DNA of 64,000 bases from Epiperipatus broadwayi (taxonomy: Eukaryota; Onychophora; Udeonychophora; Euonychophora; Peripatidae). Made by a program: the position numbers and the translations under genes. The notes beneath the pieces are model-generated. The model did not search any database. It had not been told where the DNA came from and saw only the letters and a list, made by a program, of their open reading frames with translations. Shown piece after piece: positions 37,159 through 49,463 of the stretch (position 1 is the first letter of the stretch; each line of letters starts with the position of its first letter). Location of the stretch: the NCBI GenBank assembly GCA_028023455.1, contig JAQFVV010006703.1:158501-222500 (forward strand), written 5' to 3'.

Positions 37159-39656
37159 TGTAACAGACCGATGACCCACCTTCAACCATCTATTTAAATT
37201 CATTCCACGGTATATACTGAAACAAAAATCCGGCCGTCCATGGAAAATTGGAAAGATTCTGCAACACTACAGCCAAAATATGTCTTTACTACTATTCAAC
37301 CCGCATTCATTTGGTAATACATGCAGGATCCACCCAATTTTCATGTCACTCTGTTTCATTCCCAGAATTCAAACCCAGTCATAATCTGAGTAATTACTCT
37401 GTTCAGGTATAATTTATAAGTATATATCTAGCCAATGTGGGCAATGACTTGACATTATGGTTCATATAGTATGCTTATTAAGTACCTATTACATGTATGT
37501 TTTCATATCAAGAGATACGTAAATTCAGTGATGTATTGTCAACAAATTACATACAACCCTTGATGTAAAATCAATTTAAATTAACAAATTTATTTAACTT
37601 AATATAACACATTTAAATATATAAATATACACTTTAAAATACCATAAATATGATTCCTACCACTTCCACATAATCTCATCCAAATAAGAACAAAAAAAAA
37701 TACATTAAATAATAATATCATCAACTATGTGTCATTCTTGCTATACATTGGCATCTACCATTCATGTAATCATATAAAAAGAAATAATTTATGATCATTA
37801 ATACTATCTAAATAAATGACACTGCTTTTATCTTTTCTTTCAAAAATAAATAAATATGATATCATCATATTAATACACAAATTATTATTTTGCATATTAT
37901 AGTTGAATTAATGGTTTTGTTTATGACTACTATGAGTTATGAGAACTAGAATTGCCATCAATTGATTAAATTAATTATATGTACTTATAAGTAATAGTTA
38001 GTATGTAACTTGTTAATAAGTAGTTAATATAGATTTGATTAATAGTTAACTTTGTTACTAAATGTTATGTCTTTAATGTGTCAAAGAGTAAGTCTTACCT
38101 CCCTTTATATTCATTTCATCATAGTCCAGTTCTTCTTTTTCTTCTAACAGAACCATTTATATTTTTTTAATTTCAAAAATACAATTTACATCATGAAATG
38201 CATACATTTAAATTCTTTTGGTACTTCCAGCTCAAAAATCCATTATGGAAGCATAAAAAAAGGAGAGGAAACCTTACAAAATTTATAACATCAGCATGTC
38301 TACCACAACAAACAAACAGTTACATATCAACATACATCTATGAATGATTTTGTAAACATCTTGATCAACATGAGTATCTTCTTTTGAATGGAAAAATTAA
38401 TTATAAATTGGGAATTTTCAGCATCTCTTATACTTGCTTCATTTTTCAAATTAATGCCTTCAATGATTTATCCATCTTCCACAATCTGACCAAGTAGTTT
38501 GGATAATCCTTGATTTTGCAACTTTCACAATTGATATATAAAACTTCACGTAATATTTGGTAGCCATTGTATACATATATATATGTGATGATGGGAATTC
38601 ACATCCTTAGATCATGTTCATCACTCTCTTCAAAACCCATCTGAGTTACCTTGACCTTTCACAACGACTTTTAGCACACTTGCATCATTCTTACACTAGT
38701 ATATATATATATATAATTCTTTCCTTATATCAGCAGTGGGCACGTTATAACTATATAATAAACAAAACATGATTAAAGTCAATTTTTGAATAATAAATGT
38801 TATTAAGTCTAAAGTTTCAACAATCTTAGAATTATGAAATGCTTGATTACGTGAATAAATATTTTTCTTACATATCTATAATGAATAGTTCAATAGAATT
38901 ATAAATAAAATGAGAAAAATCTTAGTGCTTATTATGCTTCAATCAACAGATTATAATTTATTTATTTCTTTAATTTCCATAGTTCATATAACAATTCAAT
39001 TCTAATAGAAATATAGTAATATTCCTCCATTTCAGTTTTACTTTTTTTTCTTTCTACACACACACACATATATATATATATATCAAATTAAACAGCTTAC
39101 AGTTTTATGCATCCTTGTATGTTCAATTATTCTTTCTTTGAAATGCTGAAAAACGTTTTACCAAAATATAGTTTTCGACTTATTTGACTTGCTGTCATTA
39201 ATAAATAAAGAAAAGAAAATCTTGCGTATAACTTTTCTATACATGTTTTTAATTTTTCCAGCCATTAGTAAAAAAAAAAAATAGTTGTTTGTTATTGTTA
39301 TGGTTACTGCATACGTTCTATTAGGCGTTATTTCCCCTTCCCATTTTATAACACTAGATTATATAATAGGTTTTTTTTCTTTACTAAACTTTCTCAGCTG
39401 TTTGAACAATTTCGTTTTGTCAAAGGTTATTTTAAAATATTAATAAATGAAATTTAGTAATAAATGTATGATTTTGTTTCAAGCATTTCCAGTTCATTTA
39501 AACTACAATATAATTTTATTCATACCATTATATATCATCAACTTACACTGTTCAATAGATGTATTAGCTTTTATAAATCAACACATCCATGTATATATTT
39601 ATGTTCAAATGCATTTAATGGTAAGGATAGGTATGAGAGTTATAGCGATCCTTACA
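37159..39656 (-). mobile_element. LTR-like insertion, family D (about 2.5 kb)
   Basis: TGTAAC at the left and CTTACA at the right face (TA)n tracts. The element splits copy 1 of an 830-bp tandem duplication. Copy 2 has no insert at the matching site (ctacatatgtacaat, near 40490-40504), so both ends are set by comparison. The empty site holds ATAT, fitting a 4-bp ATAT target. Minus orientation is inferred from the ATG-plus-donor segment at 38156. No protein interior was found, so it may be a solo LTR. Nested short (TA)n tracts occur at about 38575 and 38700. Confidence 0.65.
38099..38156 (-). CDS. Short LTR-internal ATG exon, family D
   Basis: On the minus strand an in-frame TAA is followed directly by ATG and 19 codons plus one base, then a strong donor gggag|gtaagact. 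The peptide is acidic (LLEEKEELDYDEMN). The donor sequence GTAAGACT is the same as in family A. On the plus strand the region reads as polypyrimidine plus AG, so it could instead be an acceptor on that strand. No TATA box is obvious at the expected distance. Confidence 0.3.
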
Positions 39657-39674
39657 ATTTATATATATATATAT

Positions 39675-40210
39675 ATACAATTTCACCTGTGACCAGCATA
39701 CATATATAACAAACAGTTTATATATTAAATTATTAATATATTAAATCTAAAAATCAATCTTGTTAATAAGAAATCATGCCACATGGACCTGATTAAAATC
39801 GCATGTAGGCTAAATACGAATTTTACAATAACAAATTTTAATATACTACTTAGTGAAAACAAACCCGATCAAGCAACACTATTTTCTATTTATAAATTGC
39901 TTGATAAGAAAATGTAGCAATAGAAAATCTAAAATTTGTAACTAAGTAAAATGTGTAAACAAGCTAATAGGTTTTTATGCTGCAAACCTAGCATTTGACA
40001 AATGTAATATAGGGGTAGAAATTAGAATATAAACCCTATACTTTGCCACAGTAAGATAGATGTTATATAATTTGACTGTTTTGCTACATGAAGCTAAGTC
40101 CATCATAATTTCAGTATGACCAACTAGAAAGGCCACAATTTTTTTATCTTCCTATGGAAGAATGGTGACCTTCATCCCAACCTCCATGCTTCAACCATTA
40201 TAGGAGTAAT
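39675..40210 (+). repeat. Tandem duplication copy 1, right part
   Basis: Matches 40490-41040 (cttagtgaaaacaaac, tgtaactaagtaaaa, ataaaccctatactttgcc, aatttcagtatga). Together with 36840-37140 it makes one unit of about 830 bp. Confidence 0.75.
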
Positions 40211-41045
40211 TGTACTAACTTTAAATTCCATAAAGTGCACATATATCTATATACCCATTTACATGTATATTTATGTATTTGTATAATTCTATGTCCTTAT
40301 ATCTGTGTAACCGTCATTATATATTTATCAGAAGACTTATATATATATATATATTCATGTGAGGATAATCTGTAGCATATAAGAGATTTAATGATGTTAC
40401 TATGAGGTTATGTATAAATATTTAAATCTTTAAATTATTATAAATTTATGTGTACAAATTTATTTCAATATTTTTCTTAAGGATTGCCTACATATGTACA
40501 ATTTTAATTGTGAACAGCTTACATATATAACAAAATGTTTATATAATAAATTGTTAATTTATTAAATCTAAAATCACTCTTGTTAACAAGACATCATTCC
40601 ACACACACTTGTTTAAAATTGGATGTAGGCTAAGTACAATTTTTTTATAATAACTAATTTCAATAGACAACTTAGTGAAAACAAACTCAATCAAGCAGCA
40701 CTATTTTATATCCAATTGGGAGATTGAGTTGGATAAACTAAGATGACTTGTTTGATTAAAAAATTTAACAATAAAAAGCTAAATTGTGTAACTAAGTAAA
40801 ACTTCTAAATAAGCTAATGCATTTTTAGGCTACAAACCGAGCATGTAGACAAATGTAATATAGCAATAGAAATAGATATATAAACCCTATATTTTGCCAC
40901 AGTATGATATATTCTATATAATTGAAGTGTGTTGTGATATAAAGCTGTGTCCATAATAATTTCAGTATGAGTGACTGTAGCCCCACAAATTTGCCATCTT
41001 CCTAAGGAAGAAATAGAGACCATCAGCCAGCACATCCTGCATGCT
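40205..41045 (+). repeat. Tandem duplication copy 2 (empty site)
   Basis: Uninterrupted copy of the 830-bp unit. It preserves the site where family D inserted in copy 1. A 105-codon minus-strand frame at 40814-41131 overlaps it but is not kept in copy 1, so it is not called as a gene. Confidence 0.75.
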
Positions 41046-42609
41046 GCCATGGTAATCATTATTACCTCCCAGATGGAGAAGTCATGATACCACCTGCTGC
41101 CAAGGAAGGACATTGTGAACAAGCAACCCATCCAGAGAGTGTGCCTGTTCCTACTTCAATGCTGGACAACTCAGCTCCAAAAAATTGGTAATATTTCTTC
41201 AAGCAGCAGAGCTCTTTAAATCTATTTAAAATCTATAATATTTTTTTATTAAGTTAGATATTATGGACATTCATTTAAAATATCAATTCTCATTTAATTA
41301 AAACTTTTTTTAAAGTAAAGCTGTCATAATGTAACCTTAACTTGCCTACAATCTAATATAACTTGTTCTGTAATTGTAATAACAGTAATCAGTTATTATC
41401 TAAAATCTGTTATAATCTGCTGTCATGTCTATGTTTCTAATTTTATTATTTATTTCATTTATTAATTTAATATGCTATGATATGCCAATATTTCAAAACT
41501 GTTAGTGATTAATTTAATAAACTTTTGGTGAGATACAATTAGAAGAATTTCAGTATAATATTATAATTGCTCTTTAGCTGATAGGAATTGCTGCTTTGGA
41601 ATCCTATTCTATGAGAGAACAACTGATGTCTACATGCTCACTGTTATCTATATATTTATCTATTTAATATTTGTTAGTATGTCTATTAAGGTTTGTTCAA
41701 TCAGTATAAATTATGATTATATCTATTAGTTAGATAATGACCAAAGATGATACTAAAAGTATATTTGTAAATGTTGTAAGGCCTAAAATGTGCTTCTTTT
41801 TCCTAATTTGAATATAAATAATTATATACAGATTCAATATACATATATACACTGTAACACACCCACAACACTGCTTATATATATATTGTAACCTAAAAAA
41901 ATGATTCAACGCTCTTTCAAATAATAATCATCGCTATCTGATTCTCCCTAATTTATAGACCTTCTCTCTAACTTATAGAAATATTTCAAACAAAACTCTA
42001 ACAAGTTCTGATTGTTGGACATATATCTTTTACACAATATCTTGGCTTGGGTTGAGATTCTTACAGATAACAATAAGGACCATAAGTAGACTAAGCTCAG
42101 TAGTCAGTTACATTTAAAGAATTAGCTACAGAGATATACAATTAAGACAAAGGAAGAAGTTAACTCCGATAGAATAAATTACTCTAAATAAAACATATAA
42201 TTTTGGGAAGAGATAAAAACTCAATCATTCCCTCATAAATAATTTAGAATATAGTAAATTTCCACCTTCATCTCAATCAAACTCTCTGAGCTATGAATAT
42301 TTGCACTTTAAAAAGTATTCTTCAATAGACTCTTGTAATTAACAAACAAGTGTATGGTTTAATATTATCCACTGATACGTTTTGACTTCCTTTACATCTT
42401 GTAGAATAAAAAAATAATCCTTTCTTATAAGGCCAAATAAAGATCTCAAGGTTTTTTTCTGGTATTTTATCAAATATTTTAATGGTATACTGTTGCAAAG
42501 CAAATGACTGACATTCTAGCAGGCTTTAAGAACATACACTTCCTAACAAGCTAATGCATCTGATTAATATCATAATAATAATCACATAGATTACCAAAGA
42601 AAATGCTTA

Positions 42610-42616
42610 CTTTATT
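42610..42616 (-). terminator. AATAAA poly(A) signal candidate, family A 3' LTR
   Basis: Minus strand gttgaataaagtaagc, conserved in the right copy (near 50190). It lies about 1.45 kb downstream of the TATA box. AATAAA is common in such AT-rich DNA, so position and conservation are the only support. Confidence 0.3.
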
Positions 42617-44027
42617 CAACAAATATTTAATAAAAAAAATCATGTAAATAAATTTATAATATTTATTTAGAGCCCTTTACCTAGAATGACATGCAAATAA
42701 TAGAAGAAAAAGGGTACATTTCATTTCCCCTATTATCCTAAACAACACAGATAAAATACTTCACTTACAATATTTAAATTCTGACAATAGATTAATAATG
42801 TGCAGTCTGAATTATGAACGGATATATCCATTGCAATACTTAAATGAACAGTTGTCAATTTAAAATTTTAATTAAAACAAATTGATATCATTTTTTGTAT
42901 TAATTATTAGTAAATTTTGGATCATGAGAATTATAATTATCCGATTTGAAAATATACATTTTATTTCATTTTGTAGGTATGTGGAACCAAAGAGAAGAGT
43001 TTCACTCAGAAAAATACTTAAAACTACATTTTAATAAATTTTAAAAATACATTTATTACATTTATTTACAGCATACTAATTTAATCACAGCTTACACATC
43101 ATAGTTACTAGATCCTTTCCATTTTAACTCTGAGGAGTTAATAATTTAAGTTCATTTTATTTCAAAACTATTGCTTCTTGGTTTTCAAAATTGTCCAATA
43201 AACTTATGAGCATAAATGATTACGAATCCTGGCTAAATATTTATTTGAAATCACAATTCATTCTACTTCAACTAAGGCATTAAACAAACATTAATGAACT
43301 TGAAAATAATAATTATATTAGTTGGCTAGCTTGCACCATAAGCTAATTAACATTTTTATATATTTTACATCTTAGCGCCTTTATGATATCTCACTCTTAA
43401 ACTCATATAATAAAATTATGAAGATTAACTTCAAGATAATTTATTGTTACTTCTAGTTTAGCTGGCTAATATGATGATGGTGACTGTCATCATCACATTA
43501 CAACTACCCCATATTATATTAATTTTAAAACTAAGGATAATTAAAACATTCATCAGAAGTCGCACATACATTGCTAGTTAACTTATTTAAAGTCCACATA
43601 TTAATATTAAATTTAAAATGTATGGATCTTACAAACCCCTACCCCTCGGCGAATTTCTCCATATGACATCTATAAATAGCATTGTGTCTGCATATTCCCA
43701 TCATGTTATGCTTTAAACTAAGGAATTAAGTTATTAAATCTTGTGGATTTACTTGTATACTACTGGCAAAGCACAGTTGCACAATACGGATATTATTATG
43801 ACCAACCAAAGCACTGAAAATTATTACCTCTATAACTAACTATCATTGCCATAACATTTATAAATTCAATTGTCTACACCCTCTGTGGTGGGAAATCTAT
43901 TTTTTTAAATACCACATGAGGGAAAACATCACTAAATAAGCTCCTTAGAGCAAGACACCTGACTATAATAATGGTGGCTTCCGTGCTTATCTATCAAGCA
44001 TAAGTGAAGGCAAAGATGCAGTCTTAC

Positions 44028-44074
44028 AACCTAAGAAAAGAGAAAACACACCAAAGACCAATGATTCTCTCCAT
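44028..44074 (-). CDS. LTR first exon, family A left copy
   Basis: Minus-strand ATG in a strong context (ttccatgg) lies about 25 bp below a TATA box. It encodes 15 codons plus two bases, MERIIGLWCVFSFLR, then a strong donor tt|gtaagact. The hydrophobic middle resembles the start of a signal peptide. An in-frame TAA follows two codons later if unspliced. The same 47 nt are present without change in the right LTR. Splicing to the interior gene is inferred; no acceptor was fixed. Confidence 0.4.
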
Positions 44075-44093
44075 GGAATCTAACTAAATAAGC

Positions 44094-44103
44094 TATATAA
44101 AAT
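44094..44103 (-). promoter_or_regulatory. TATA box of family A left LTR
   Basis: On the minus strand ttttatatagcttatttag lies just upstream of the ATG at 44074. It is conserved in the right LTR at 51654-51663. Confidence 0.5.
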
Positions 44104-46492
44104 ATGTTATATTTTGGAACACTGTCGTCTCATGGCAAATACATATAATATTGGGAAATCATTTCCATCCCATAAACATCATAAATAGTATACTATTTGA
44201 TAAATCTAGAGCTATAAAGCATATCTATTTCTCACACTGGCAAGATACAAATTTATCGCTAATGATAAAGATTAATAGCTTGCACGATCATTAAAATCCA
44301 CATATTAAATAATATCCGAAACCCACAGGAAAGTATTAGTCAAAACAACTATAAACACATAAAATAGCATGGTAAATATTTGCATGAGTGCAGGAATATG
44401 TACACGAGCAATGAGCATAATAAATATTTATGAAATCAAGTGGACAGAATGATGCAATAGCTATTATTAATTAAATGGTTAATAAAATAAATTTGTTCTT
44501 AGAAAAATTCAAAATCTAATTTTTGCTACGAATGATACTAAGAAAATTATTAAAACTTCTGATAAACATACCTATAATGATTATTTGTCCCAAGTTATAA
44601 TGAATAGGCAATTTTAAATTTAAACCTTTGCCATTATATTTACAATTATGTGTGTGTAATAAAAATCTCTACACACGTTATTGTAAACTTCTAGAGACAA
44701 TTTCAGATGGTAAAGTAAGATACATTGACATGTAAAATAAAGCATAAAATATATAACTAGTATATTACCTTTTTTTAAAAAAAAATACAAATTACAATAA
44801 TAATGATGATGATGATAAATTCAGTTCATTAGTAAAGTTTCCTCAACAGTATGCAGATAATTTATGGCGCGAGGTCCCAGGTCGTTAGCTATGGGAATAA
44901 TATCGACACATTAGTATTTTTAAACCAATATGTTTACTTATTTATTTATTCTGTATAAAAAAAAACAACAATCTATAACTTCACTATGATAGTAGACAAG
45001 CACACAAATACAATATACTACTTTAAACACGAACAGGTATGGATCCATTATGTGACACAATTTAATATTAACTAGCTAGTTTGAATATGACAATTTTGTA
45101 CAATTATTATTAAATTCTAGTAGTTATCCATGGTTTTCTTGGAAAAATATTTTATTAAGTTTTTCCACTCTCTCCAAAGAAGCAGACGACAAAGCAACAT
45201 CCCCACCATAAATGAAAAGATATACCAGTTTTTATTAACAAATTTTTATTTTTATTCTCAGAAAGCAGTATTCAATTTATTTAGGTTTTTTTTTTAATCA
45301 TTTAGACATTTGTTGGTTGTTTTTTTTGTTATAATTAAGATCGAACATTTACTTACATTATTTTAGTCTTGAACAGTCTTAATATTTTTATTATTATTAT
45401 TTTTAACTTGGTCTTAAATTTACTGCCATTAAAAATATGATTTATTAGCATAAAATGACTGTTTATAATTTTCCATATGATCTCGGTTATTATTATGATT
45501 TTCATTTGTTAAAAATTTTCAAAGTTATAGGTTAAGTTAAAAGTATTATCTTGGCACATTATTATAAAATTTAGATTCGTTTAGTTTAAAAAAGCATAAA
45601 ACTTGATACCTTAATTTTTCCTTCAGCAATGCATTGATGTGATGACTTTAAAGAACAAATATGATTTTTACTTGTTTTAAAAAACAAAAGTAAAAAAAAA
45701 AAAGAGTTACACTGTTATTCTTTTTTGTTAGGACAATCTCCGTGATGAAACTCTCACAATTCCCTCCAGTTTCACACTCTTTTCTCCAATATATATATAA
45801 AACAAATCACATGTCAGCATTCGGTGCTACAATTTCAAGTTTAATAATACTTAACGTGAATAAAGTTTTTTTTTTTTTTTAAATAATAAACATAAAATAC
45901 GTGTAATAATTTTCTGATTCTTATATTTTGATTGTTGCTTTTATCAGAAGTTAAGAATAATAAATATTTTATTTGCCAAGTTTTATTATCTATTTTATTT
46001 TGAACAGTTAATAAATAAATTGAATATTTTAATAAATAGAATTAAAGATCTAAAAAGTCAACATATACACCCATACATGCACACACATCTAAGAGTGTAA
46101 AACTGATCTTATTTAAGGCAAGCTTCTTTTAATAATCCGCTTCAACTTTAAATAACCCAACAAATTTTCAACACTAAAAATGAAAATATTCATTCAGCTA
46201 GCTTTCTTTCTGTCTTTCTTTTAACTTTTGATAAAAATTATACATTATAAATGTGCACTTTATTAATTAAATATCAATAGCAGTTATATACCTTTTAAAT
46301 ATTTTTTATTAGATAACTATTTAACTATAAATATATGAGATATTGCTTATTAAGTGAGACCATTTATCTACATATTAAATGATATAGTTTTATGTCTAGT
46401 TATTAATTTTATTTTATATTTTATTTTCTTTTTATGGCTAAATATTATATACTGCACTGATAAAAATGACTTGGCATATCACATGGTTACAA

Positions 46493-46503
46493 TCCCTCTC
46501 ACT
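46493..46503 (-). other. Polypurine tract of family A
   Basis: On the minus strand agtgagaggga lies one base before the TGTAACC start of the 3' LTR. This is where reverse-transcribing elements prime plus-strand DNA. The right LTR lacks this sequence at its outer edge and has (TA)n instead. Confidence 0.65.
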
Positions 46504-46759
46504 TACGGAAAAATAAAAGTAAAATAAACCACTAAATTTTACTACTTTTAAAGTAACAAGTGAAATGTAAACATACTAAGAAAAACATATACCTAAATTT
46601 TTTTTTAAAAAAAAACTCAGCTTAACTCTAGCTTTCCAATTTTTTCATTAATTATATGTTTAAACCCCTTTACATTATCTAGTTTTATATTGACTCCTTC
46701 GAGTTTAACTTTGGCTTTACCTAAATTTATCATTTGAGCAAAACTATTCATAATAAAGT

Positions 46760-48852
46760 TTATCTGGTTTTTTTTTCATTCATTATTTTAAGTTTTACTT
46801 TTCTATCACTTCCATTTAGATTAGTTTCTCCTTTGATGAGTCTTAGATTAGAGACTTCCTGATAACTATCTTTAAATAGTAGCTCTTGGTGAAAATTAAT
46901 TTTTGGAGTCTTATCTAAATATTGAAGAGTACATCCTAAACCTATATTTCTTAATTTGTTTTTAAATTTGTTACTTGTAATATCTGTAACTTTTAATAGT
47001 TCATTTTCTAAAATTTCTGGATATTTTACATCTACAGAAATCAAATTTGCCTTAAGATATTTCTTACTTTCTACATCTTCATTAAAGCCTTTCTCAATAT
47101 TTGTTACTTTTTCTACATTTATATCTTCCTCTCTTAATTTCAGGATACTATCCTTTAATTTTTTAGAATCTAATTTCATCTGAACACAATTATGATCTTT
47201 CTTCTTCATCTCATTTAATTCTATTTTTTTGACAAAGTCTTGAGTATTTGAACTCATGTCTAACTGTTTTTGTGATCCCTCTTGGGATTCCCAAATTTTT
47301 TCTGCTATTTCTAACTGATGTAACTTTAATTCTTGGTTATATCTTCGTATCTCTACTATAGTATCTTTCATTTCTTTTATATGTTCTTGAGACTCTGCTT
47401 TCATTGCTCTTATTTTTTTCAACGTAATTTGAAAATCTACTTTCATTTTTACACAAGTCTGATCGTTATTTTGTACTTTTTCATTATTTGTTTTTTGAAT
47501 TAATTTTTCTAAATTCAATTTATAATTTTGCCACTCACAATCTATCTTGGCTATAACTTTCTCATTAACATTATTTGCTGCTGTTGGCTTTCTGATAACA
47601 TCTTTTATTTCTTCCACTTACTTATTTAATTTTTGATATTGGTCATTCATTTCTATTAAATTCGACTGCATCTCCCCTTTCCAGTAACTCATAACCATGC
47701 TGGGTTGAGTTTTTATGCCCTGGACTTCCAAGCCAACCTGCCAAATCTGGTTTTCCAAATGGCTATTAACTTCGTTTAATCTAAGTTCTATTTTCTGAAC
47801 GCTATCTTCTGGAGCTGAACTTAAATATTTAATATGTTGTTCAAAGTTCTGCACTATTTTATTTCCTTCCTGTTCTAGTTTCTCTTCCAATTTTTGATGG
47901 ATAATAGTATTAGATTGACTCTTAAATTCTGCAATCTCATCATCTACTTTATATAACATGGTTTAGACTAGGAACCTCTAGTCTCTCCTTTAAACTCTTT
48001 ATTCCTTCAGCTAGTTGTACAAATTTATCATTAACACTTTGATTAATTTCAGTTTGATTTAACTATTGAGTTTCAAATCTGATACTTAGTCCTCTCATTT
48101 GTCTCTGAAATTCTTCAACTTTGTCATCAGATCCAAAAGTATTATCATCAAATTTCCTTTTATAATCACTTAAGTCACCTTGAACAAAATCAAATTTCCC
48201 TTCAACAATCTTAAATTGATTCTGAATTCCTTTCAAAATTCATTGATAACTTCATTATGCTGAATTTGACATTTTTGTCTAACAGCTTCTACCATTTCCT
48301 CTAATTTTTTACACTTGCTCTCATATCTTCATTTAATTTATTTTCTAATCTCTCAAAATTTCTCTTTATTTCCTCTACTTGATTCCTCAAATTGATTTCC
48401 AAATCCTCCAATTTTTGCATCTGACCTACTGAGTTTTCTTTAATCTCTTTGCTAAGTTCATGCATTTGCCTTATTGAATTTTTATTCATTTCATTCATCT
48501 TTTGCATTTGAATTACTGAATTCTCCCTCATCTCTTTCATCTCTTGCATTTGCCTTACTGAATTTTCATTCATTTCATTCATCTTTTGCATTTGACTTGC
48601 TGAATTCTCCCTCATCTCTTTCATCTCTTGCATTTGCCTTTCATTCATTTCATCCGTCTTTTTGAATATTTGTTGTAATAAGTCTTCCTCAGGTATATTT
48701 CTTTTTGCTTTAAGCTTCTTTACACTATCTGTACCCAAAATTACATTTTCTACTCTCGAGTCAACATCGAGATATGGAGTTAGAGTATCGGGTGACTTCA
48801 TTTCTTGGGACCTATCCAATTTCTTACATCTATTTAATTCTTCCCTTCTCAT
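46760..48852 (-). pseudogene. Decayed coiled-coil Gag-like gene of family A
   Basis: Three open blocks lie on the minus strand. 48852-48301 (183 codons) starts MRREELNRC and carries a heptad-like array of about 14-residue units (MQEMKEMRENS / MQKMNEMNENS). 47959-47618 (113 codons) and 47617-46760 (285 codons) share a frame and are separated by a single TAA, so the third block has no ATG of its own. Between the first two blocks, 48300-47960 is still coding-like but holds in-frame stops and frame changes. All of it predicts long E/K/Q-rich coiled coil. No zinc knuckle, protease, RT or integrase is visible. Long coiled coils occur in Gag N-termini of some metazoan LTR elements; a captured host coiled-coil gene is the alternative. 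About 200 bp beyond its end lies the polypurine tract. Confidence 0.6.
48480..48660 (-). repeat. Coding minisatellite in the coiled-coil ORF
   Basis: Imperfect 42-bp units (cttttgcatttg / catctcttgcatttgcc motifs) code for alternating MQEMKEMREN and MQKMNEMNEN repeats. Unit length stays in frame, so expansion or contraction would lengthen or shorten the coiled coil without a frameshift. Confidence 0.75.
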
Positions 48853-49439
48853 ACATAATATAAATAATTTCTTAAATTTTATTTATTTTTTTAAATATCA
48901 AAACACTATTAAGGTATTTTATTGGTTCTTTAACTATCAAAACAGTATTAAGGTATCTCAGCTTCATGCCCCCCCACCCCCAACCAAACAATCCAAATCA
49001 CAATACTCCTGCCTAATACTATAGACAGAAATCTACAACAACACCTATAATATATGATTTTGCTGTATGACTTTTGGTCCACAACATTTTCTTTAAAACA
49101 AATTTATGTAATTTAAATATAAATTAAGTAATCAGATAACATAGATCCAACCAAATAAGTAATAGTAATAAAAATAATTATTTGGAAAAAAATGTTCACA
49201 GACTGCAACATTATAAAAGAAATCAATTAACATCTTTTATTTATTTAGTTATTTTATCAGAAATCAGATCACACAAGAAAATATTTAAAATTGGTTCTTA
49301 GCTAATAATATAATTCACTATTATCAAATATACTTGGATTTGATATAGGGTTTTTTTTTTTAACAAAGTGCAAATACTAATGAAATTTGACTACAAATGA
49401 CATCTAATAAACTTCATTGTGGCTGGACACAGCCATCAG

Positions 49440-49463
49440 GCCCCTATAGTTGGGCATCCAATT
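49440..49463 (-). other. Primer-binding-like motif of family A
   Basis: Read on the minus strand, AATTGGATGCCCAACTATAG follows GGTTACA directly, where a tRNA primer would bind. Family B has ATTGGTGCCCAACATGGG in the same place. Which tRNA would pair was not determined. Confidence 0.55.

Larger units (their letters stand above)
41887..46491 (-). repeat. Family A 3' LTR (4605 bp)
   Basis: Left copy. On the minus strand it begins TGTAACCATGTGATATGCC at 46491 and ends GGTTACA at 41887. It contains TATA, a short ATG exon and donor near 44.03-44.10 kb, and AATAAA on the minus strand near 42615, suiting a polyadenylation signal. It differs from the right copy by scattered substitutions and small indels. 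Confidence 0.8.

Noticed and set aside
38575-38715. Short (TA)n tracts inside family D as possible element ends
   Set aside because: The empty site in the tandem copy places the true ends at 37159 and 39656.
40814-41131. 105-codon minus-strand open frame
   Set aside because: It overlaps copy 2 of the 830-bp tandem duplication; the matching stretch of copy 1 has indels that break it. The composition is unremarkable and there is no splice or promoter support.
48474-49024. Plus-strand open frames rich in F, H and S
   Set aside because: Antisense shadows of the minus-strand coiled-coil gene and its repeat.
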